The notes under the pieces: model-generated
Database searches by the model: none
What the model was told of the DNA's origin: nothing
The model's input: the letters and a program-made list of their open reading frames with translations, nothing else
Program-made: the position numbers and the translations under genes
DNA from: Muscardinus avellanarius
Taxonomy: Eukaryota; Chordata; Mammalia; Rodentia; Gliridae
Assembly (NCBI GenBank): GCA_963383645.1
Contig: OY726565.1
Coordinates: 40,947,944-41,011,943 of the forward strand
Direction: 5' to 3'
Length of the DNA stretch: 64,000 nt
Shown here: positions 56,850 through 64,000 of the stretch, one piece after another
Layout of the letters: every line of letters starts with the position of its first letter
How positions within the stretch are numbered: position 1 is the first letter of the stretch

Positions 56850-57130
56850 GTTCTGACACATGACAGGCTTTGGGCCCAGTTTAACTGGCTCCAGGCCTGG
56901 CCTCACCATGCAGCAGGCTCTGGGCCTGGCCTCACTTGCTCCAGACCCGGCCTCACTGGCTCCAGACCCAGCCTTGTTGTACAGCAGGCTCTCATCCTGG
57001 GTTTACTGGCTCCAGACCTGGCCTCGCCCTGTGACAGGCTCCAGGCCTGGTTTCCCCGTGCAGCAGGCTCCAGGCCCAGCCTTGCTGGCTCCAGACCCAG
57101 CTTGGCATGAGGCAGGCTCTGGTCCCTGCC
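56850..57130. repeat. GC-rich minisatellite
   Basis: Imperfect units around CTGGCTCCAGACCTGGCCTCA alternate with GTGCAGCAGGCTCCAGGC. The frames 56748-57110 and 56860-57264 cover it and show only repetitive Ser/Gly/Pro-rich peptides. Confidence 0.85.
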
Positions 57131-57139
57131 ACCATGAAC

Positions 57140-57735
57140 AGGATGTCTACATGGTTCCCATTTTTTCTTCCATTTTTTTTAAAATAAGAGAAAACAGCAT
57201 GTGTAATTTGCAGAATCTGGGAGCCCAATTCCCTAGTAGCAATGGATTTTTATCTCCCCATTGATAGTGGAGGACCACAGCCTCAGCATGGAGAGTGGGA
57301 TCCGCTGCTCTAAGCATACCCTGGCCACTAGTGCAGTGCAGAGGAGTGCAGTTGCCATGAGCACGAAGGTCTCCAGGGAAGCCCAGTGCAGCGAGCCAGC
57401 TTGGCCATATGGGTGAGGCCATATGGGTGACACTCACCCTGAACATTTTCTTACATGGTATATTGTTCAGAATTCCTGAGCATGTGTGGCAGGAGAAGTC
57501 TACTTTTGGGGATATTTCTTCAAAAATTCAATGTAGCCAGCCATGGTGGCACAGGCTTGTAATCCCTGTGCTTGGGAGGCTGAGATGGGAGGATTGCACA
57601 GGTTCCAAGCCAGCCTCAGCTATTTAGTGAGGCTCTCAGCAACTTAGTGAGATCCTGTTTCCAAATTAAATGTAAAATAGGTCTGGGAGTATAGCCCGGA
57701 GGTAGAAAGCCTCTGAATTTTACTCCTAGTGCCAC

Positions 57736-57798
<63 letters not shown>

Positions 57799-59140
57799 AA
57801 ATCAAGGTGGATTGAATGGATCTGTCTGCCTCTCCTGAATACTGACTGCCACCACTGCTGCCATCTTGGTCCATCTCTGTGAAACTTTTTCTTAAATAGT
57901 ACATTGTGCAGAGTTCCTGGGCATGTGGGGTAGGAGCAGACTACTTTTGGGGAGATATCTTCAAAAATTTAAGGTGGATTTGGTTGTATCTGTCTGCCTT
58001 TCCTGAATACTGGTCGCTTCCTCATTGCCTTCTTGGTTTCTCCTAGAGTTTGTTGTTTTTCAGAATTCCTGTGTATGTGTGGCAGGAGCAGTCTGCTTTC
58101 TGATCTCTTCTGGGATGTCCCTCCAAAAAATCACTTTTCTTGCAGTGGCGGGCACCACACTGCTGTCTTGCCTCTAATTCCGCCATTTTCCACTCTCCTA
58201 TATTTCAGATAGGAATTCATGACAAATGTCTCTGTATGTTGTTCCAATCAGCTATTAAACCAAAATTTTTTGTCCAGGGTTTCTCAGAGGGATTCATGTT
58301 CTATTCAGCCTCTGCCAACCATCACCGCTGCAGCTATGGTTGCTGCTGTGGCTGTAGTCACTGCCATCTTCCTCCCTCTTCAATATTTTTTTAATAAAAG
58401 AAAACAATATGTGTCTTTTGCAGAAGTTGGGGGCCTGAACAGCAATGGGTTTTTGTCTTTCATCAAGAGTGGAGGCCCACAGCTTCACCATGGATAGAGT
58501 GTTCTGCTGCTCCGAGTGCACCCCGGACTCCTTTGTGGTTCAGAGGAGCGCAGTGGCCAGGAAAGCCTTTGTCTCCCAGGAAGTGCAGTGCACTGGTTGA
58601 GACAGCTATGAGGTGCTCTCTCAGACATGCCCTGAACCTTTTTCTTACTTAGTATGTTGTCCAGAGTTCTTGAGCATGTGGGGCAAGTGCAGTATATTTT
58701 CAGGGAGATTTTCTCAAAAGTTCAGGTTGAATTAAATTGAATTTGTCTGCCTCTTCCATATACTAGCCGCGGCCACTGCCACCATCTTGGTTCTCCTCCT
58801 GAGCATTTTCCTTACATAATATGTTGTCCAGAATTCCTGAGCATGTGGGGAAGGAGCAGTCTAATTTGGGGGAGATTTCTCCAATAGTTCAAGACAGGTT
58901 GGGTTGGATCTGACTGCCTCTCCTGAATACTGGCTGCCACCCCCACCGCCACTGCTGCTATCTTGGTCCATCTCTTCTCTCTTATATTTTAGGTAGGAAT
59001 TCGTGACTAGAGATGTCTCTTTATGTTGTCCCAATCAGATATTACACCAAAATCTGTTGTCCAATTTTTCTCAGAGGAATACATGTCCTATTTGGCCACT
59101 GCCTTGCTGCTGCGGCCACAGCCACCGCCATCTTCCACAC
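57140..59140 (-). repeat. Tandemly repeated 5'UTR-like block with YY1-like sites
   Basis: The segment 57165-57480 recurs at 58375-58690 (AGCAATGG(A/G)TTTTT, CAGAGGAG(T/C)GCAGT). The phrase around GAGCATGTGGGGCAGGAGCAGTCTAC recurs at about 57480, 57920, 58070, 58675 and 58845. TTCTCAGAGGRATWCATGTYCTAT occurs at 58281 and 59069. Several units end with (C)CGCCATCTTGG, which is CCAAGATGGCGG in the other strand. This layout recalls the monomer arrays of rodent L1 5'UTRs, read on the minus strand. That identity is inferred. Confidence 0.6.
57536..57735 (+). mobile_element. Composite SINE with (GAAA)n tail
   Basis: AGCCATGGTGGCACAGGCTT to the ID part AGTATAGCCCGGAGGTAGAA; the tail at 57737-57800 is a run of GAAA. 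It interrupts one of the 5'UTR-like units. Confidence 0.88.
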
Positions 59141-59165
59141 CTTTCTCTGATTCTTTTTCTTATTT

Positions 59166-59738
59166 TATTTAAAAAATTTTATTGATGCATTGTAATCATA
59201 CATCTTAATGGGCTACAACATAGTGTAGACATACATGCACACATCAATCAATTAGTCTTTACCCAGTTCCTGCCCCATTCCCTCCTCCTCTCTCCTTCTC
59301 ATTTTTGGCTTAGTGATTGACATTGATATGTTCATTGAAGTACTTCACGTGTATTAGAGAATTTTCCTCCTTCTCCCTCCCATCCACTCACTTAGGTCAC
59401 CTTATTTGCACATCTACAGTATTTCCTTCTTCATCTAGAGTTCCTCCTATGACCCATTTTTCTCCCTAGCTTCCACATATTAGGGAGAGCATCCAATTTC
59501 TTATTTTTTGTGACAGACCAATTTCACTTAGCATAATATTCTCCAGTTCCATCCATTTCTCTGAAAATGACATAATTGTGTTTTTCTTTATGGTTGAGTA
59601 AAATACCATTGTGTATATATCCTATAGTATTGTAATCCATTCATCTGTTGATGGACATCTTGGCTGGTTCCATAGTTTGGCAATGGTGAATTGTGTAGCT
59701 ATGAACATAAATATGCATACATTAGTTTGATAGTTTAA
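59166..59738 (-). mobile_element. L1-A 3' end, 5'-truncated, 9-bp TSD
   Basis: TTCTTATTT at 59157-59165 and 59739-59747. It has the 3'UTR and about 0.25 kb of ORF2 and inserted in L1 ORF1 sequence. Confidence 0.85.
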
Positions 59739-59747
59739 TTCTTATTT

Positions 59748-60037
59748 AGGGCCTCCGTTTCTCTTTTAATATGTTATTTCATTTCCTGAACATTTCTCTG
59801 ATTTCATTTCTATGGTATTTGATCATATTAAAATTTAAATTCTAAATTCTTCTGGTATAGCCGGGCGTGGTGGCACACGCTTGTAATCTCCGCATTTGGG
59901 AGGCAGAGACAGGAGGATCGCGCAGGTTCAAAGCCAGCCACGCTGGCGTAAGAGACCCTGTTTCAAAAATATAAAATAGGTCTGGGAGTGTAGCCCGGAG
60001 GTAGAAGGGCTTCCAGGAACCTCAGTACCACCAAAAA

Positions 60038-60084
<47 letters not shown>

Positions 60085-61825
60085 ATATAAATTCTCTTGT
60101 ATTTCCTGCAGCTCAGAATTGGTGATCTTTGTTGTTGTTGAGTAGTGGGAGTTTATTAACTCCTCATTGGTCTATATTCTCATGTTTTGAGCATTCTCAA
60201 GTTAGCATTTCTGGGAATATATGTTTGCCTCTACAAATTTGTCTTATATAATCATACTTTTTAGTTTGTCCCCAAGAACCTCTTTAACAGGATATAGATC
60301 TTAGTCAATTGCAGGCAAACAGGAGCTTCTGATTGGCTGCAGGCCACTCTACTCTCTAGGTTGATACTCAGCAGGACCAGAGACCATGATATTTTATCCA
60401 GAGCCTATTGCACTGTTGCATGCTGGCTGGTATTTAATGCTCCACAGATACTACTGCTGCTCTGCCAGTTGCAAACACATGAAACCCTGAAGAGCATGAC
60501 TTTTAGCCTCAATGGATACTAGCCATAAGCTCAGATGAGCCCAATATTACTGTGTTCCCAGCTTATGGCCTGGCCAGCTGAATTTTGATGGCCCAGAGAC
60601 AGCGCTGTAGATCTGAGGCTTGCAATTGCATGGAGACCTGTCAGGCACTGGCATGCATAATCTCTTTTTGCTGAAAAAGTGTTGTGTTCCCAGCCTGTTG
60701 CTTTGATCACATAAACCCCTGCTGGCCCTTGGCCTCCCTGCTTTCAGAGCCAAAGCTTTGGAAATGAGAGATTGGATTGTACCAAGGCCTGGGTGGCTCA
60801 GTTATTTATCCCTAGGGATACCACTTCTGTTCTAGTTATCTTCAATCACATGAATCTTTGTTGGCCTTTGGCCTTGGTACTTGTATCATCCAAACACCAC
60901 TGGGTATAAGTTTATAGCCTTTTAATCTTGCAGAATAGTTGGCTGAGTTATTTTCACCAACAAACATTTCTGCTGTCAGTATTCTGGTGATTGCTGAAGA
61001 CTGCAGCAGTGTGGCAAACTGCTAACCCTAGGTTCCACTGGCTTGAGTGTCTCTAGGGACTTTCTACTAATTTATATTTCTGCTGTGTATGACTGTAGCT
61101 CTTGCCCTCACTTCCACAGGGATGATTTGCCAACTCACAGACTCCATAAATTTTCTTGTTGCCATTCAAGTCCCTACAGTCATGCAAATTCCCACTGGAA
61201 CACTTCATAAACTCACAGTCTTACCCAATAAAGTTTGGGTCTCTGCCAACATGAATGAGTTTAGCTGAAGCCACAGGAGTTCTCTGGGTGATTTGGTTGG
61301 TTGGTTTGTCGATTCTTAGTGGTCTTAAAGAAGCAGGATGTAGCCACTGTGGTCCCTGCAGGAAAGGCCTGTCATTTCTTGGTTCAAGCTCAATTGCAGC
61401 CATAGGATCTTGCTGGGTGGTTTGGATAGGTGGTCTGAAGAGTTGTGTCTTGAGGTATTTGAGAGTGGAGAGAGGAGTGTGGTTGCTTTTGATGATAGTT
61501 TTCTGTAGTCATTGGCTCAACAAGATTCTCCTTCTTTGTTGGAGTTGGTCTCTAATAGCAGCCAGGTCCTGGCAGCCCCTAGTCCCAGAACAGGCTCACC
61601 AAGGTGTCACCACTCTGCTCTCTGCTCACCAGGTGAGACACAGGGAGCTCTATTTAGTTTTCTGCTCTCTATGCTATGTCCAACTCCATTACATTTTTAT
61701 TCTTTCTTCTGTTGAGCTCTGACTAATTTTCTTTTCTTGCCAAGAAGCAGTCTTTTTGGTTGTCGAGTTCTGAGTCTCAGAGCAACTGAAATAGGCTGCC
61801 TTACCTTATTTTGCCATCCTTAATC
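59748..61825 (-). mobile_element. Old L1 ORF1 N-terminus and 5'UTR
   Basis: 59748-60160 reads in reverse as the ORF1 start region (compare GAATTTAAATTTTAATATGA with the L1-B ORF1 at about 22735), interrupted by a SINE. 60160-61825 is a leader without a long coding frame; it ends CTTATTTTGCCATCC near 61815-61829, similar in kind to the L1-B 5' terminus. It may be the 5' part of the L1 at 49.5-55.9 kb or of a second one. Confidence 0.55.
59857..60037 (+). mobile_element. Composite SINE with (AAAT)n tail
   Basis: AGCCGGGCGTGGTGGCACAC through AGGTCTGGGAGTGTAGCCCG to CTCAGTACCACC; the AAAT run continues to 60085. Few differences from other young copies. Confidence 0.92.
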
Positions 61826-61829
61826 CCCA

Positions 61830-62658
61830 GAACAATTTTAGTAAACATTTTTATGAGGCTGAGTTGGATCTCTCCAAGTCTATCTACAGGGCTTTTCAGA
61901 GAGGCATAAGATTCTACAACAAATGCAGAAGCAGATGATTACCAATACATGGATGGGCTCTGATCTAAGCACTCAAACATTATAACTGGTGGACGGCTTC
62001 AAATCCTGTTTAATCAATTTTGTAGCTCCTCCATGAAACTTGGTCTGGGTATCACCTGGATATTAAACCTGAGGGCTTCTGAGTTCCCCTAAATTTACTT
62101 CTGGCAGAAGACTGGATCCCCATCCAGAAATGGTGAGTACTGTCCCTGCATGATGAAGACCACTCATGCAGAAGACTGCCTGAAATATTTGGGGGTCAGC
62201 TCACTGCTGGGAAAGGCCCAGACAGTAGGTGCTTGATTTGCACAAAGAAAAAAAAGGTACGGATGGTTGGGCAAATATTTTAGACTGAGCAAAGCAGTGA
62301 AGTATGTGGGGTGTCCCTCTCAAACTTTTTCTTATTCTATAGTATACTTCTCTCATGTTGAAATTGTTCAATACACTATCTACTGTTCAGGAAAGAGAAT
62401 GTTGTGATATATACGTTTGCACCATACTAAATGAACCTATAAAAAAAGGATATTGTCAAAAAGTAGCATCTTCTAGCATTTTGTTTAAACACCCCAAAAT
62501 CGTGTTTTCATTTTTTTCTTACTTGAAAAGAGAAACCTCTTTTCCTGGGTTGTCTTGCTACTTGCAGAAAAGAATACAGTGCAAGTCATTGGGAAATTTG
62601 TACCTCTCTTCACTAAAAAGAGCATTATATGCTTTCATAGAGCTTAAATAGAGAAAAA

Positions 62659-62700
<42 letters not shown>

Positions 62701-63865
62701 GGTGTGTATGTATAAACCTAAAGGAATGTTTGTTTTCTTCCTTTACTCTTTAAAGTGCACCGTCATTAGAAGTTGATAGAATTAAATAACAAGAGAACCT
62801 GCAAAGAAAGCATAGACAGGCCTTGGAAAAACAGTGATTTTTAAATTTTTTTGTTATTGTTATTGTTTTTTACTTTAATAGCTACACTAGGCTCAGTCTT
62901 TCCTTCTCTTTTCTTGTTTCAGTGTGTCCAGTTGAAGAGTGTACATTCTGCTCTGCTCCTCCAAACTGTCAAAATTTCAGAGGCAGGCTGAATTTTTATA
63001 GGGAAAGAAAGAACATTTCAGAGAAAAGAATAGCTTGATTGTCTAAAGTGCCAGTCCCCAGGACACTATTGAGAAAGTCCCTTTAAAGTTCCAGTTGTGA
63101 AGTCTATGATAGATTCCCAAACTTATTGGACTTATAGCCCACTTTTCAAAGAAAAAAATTACTCAGTGCTCTATCACTTGGAAATTTTTCTCCTACTGAA
63201 TAAATGGAAAGATGTGATGATATATTTGTCTTCTTTTATGTATTTACATTTGTTCCATCACCTTCCAACTTTGGGAACCTATAGTTAAGAGAAACTGGAA
63301 GAATACTCTTCATCTTTTATTACTGATTCTTCTCTAGGGTCTTTGGAGATTGTATATTGCTTCATGCAAAATCCAGGCTATGATTATGTCAAGATAGGAT
63401 AGGACGTAAAATATTCTCAAAGAGACCTTACACTACTTAGAATAATTGTGGAGAATTCTTCAGAGGATTTAAAAGTTGAATAAATAATAAGTTCCGAAAA
63501 TTATTTGATAGTACTTATAAAACACCATGGGTAGAACAAAAAAGAAGAGTGATATAATTGTTTAACCAGTTATTTAGTATTGTATTGTTTAAAAATACTT
63601 TAAACAAGCCATCTTCTTCAAATCTTGCAGTGGCCTGTGATAGAGGATGGATACTGCCAGAATTGTCAAATGATGAAACCAAATCTTGGCAGGTTATTTC
63701 TTGATAAAGGCATTCAACTGGGAATTGAGTTATATTTCAGATCAGTGACTTATATAATTTATTTCATTCCTTCAAATCACAATATACTTTGCAAGACTAA
63801 AATGAGCTATTGAAGAATGGCTAATGTTGGTAGAATCTGGGTAGTAAAGTAAGATAAAAACATTT
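61830..63865. other. Unique sequence with a (GT)n run
   Basis: I recognise no gene. A GT run of about 38 bp lies at 62661-62698. The 98-codon frame at 62355-62651 has no family resemblance. Confidence 0.5.
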
Positions 63866-63870
63866 TGAAG

Positions 63871-64000
63871 TTGGGTGTGGTGGCACTTGCATGTAATCCC
63901 AGTACTTGGAAGGCTAAGGCAGAAGAATTGCAGGTTCAAGGCCTTAGTGAAACTTGAATTGCAGGCTTAAGGCCTTAGTGAAACTTTTATGCCCTGTTTC
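63871..64000 (+). mobile_element. Composite SINE, cut by the window edge
   Basis: GTTGGGTGTGGTGGCACTTG starts the B1 part. A short internal duplication (TTGCAGG...AAGGCCTTAGTGAAACTT) is present near 63928-63990. The ID half lies beyond the window. Confidence 0.8.

Noticed and set aside
61255..61722. 155-codon plus-strand frame
   Set aside because: It lies antisense in a likely L1 leader, has no recognisable domain, and overlaps another frame (61512-61715).

Overview
The window looks like gene-poor, AT-rich intergenic DNA from a rodent. I see no host protein-coding gene, no functional RNA gene and no CRISPR array. The species clue is a SINE seen more than twenty times. It has a 7SL/B1-type left part (GCCGGGCATGGTGGCGCACG... 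with ...TGTAATCCCAG) joined to a tRNA/ID-type right part (box-B-like GGTTCAATCCC, then AGTACC and an A-rich tail). Such B1-ID composites are known from squirrels, dormice and related rodents rather than mouse or rat. I favour a squirrel-related rodent, but the species is not fixed by what I can see.

Two main LINE-1 lineages are present. I call them L1-A and L1-B; they differ in 5' and 3' UTRs. Region by region: 1-6860 is a 5'-complete L1-A on the minus strand with frameshifts in both ORFs; it runs out of the window on the left. 6.9-17.7 kb holds SINEs, microsatellites, several MaLR-like LTR relics, an ancient L1 and mostly unique DNA. 17786-24997 is a nearly intact 7.2-kb L1-B flanked by a 16-bp target-site duplication. 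26.05-30.40 kb is an older, rearranged L1-B relative cut by SINEs. 30.6-38.1 kb is SINE-rich, with an internally deleted L1-A and two SINEs that each carry a copied piece of nearby unique DNA. 38171-41015 and 43590-45335 are two opposed copies of an unusual ORF1-only L1-A derivative. 45340-49027 is a 5'-truncated L1-A. 49.5-61.8 kb is a nest of old minus-strand L1 sequence, with younger L1-A pieces inserted and a tandemly repeated 5'UTR-like block. 61.8-64 kb is mostly unique.

The most interesting signal is the ORF1-only element. It has the L1-A 5'UTR and ORF1, then about 0.9 kb of an ancient L1 ORF2 in antisense (called X here), then the distal L1-A 3'UTR. One copy is complete, with a perfect 18-bp target-site duplication. 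A second copy is 5'-truncated. The same X sequence adjoins the 3' end of the L1-A at the left edge of the window. This resembles the known HAL1 (half-L1) idea of ORF1-only L1 derivatives, but with a captured antisense module in place of ORF2.

All calls come from reading the sequence and comparing copies within the window. Family names rest on remembered hallmarks, not on a database search. Boundaries of repeats are approximate unless a target-site duplication is stated.
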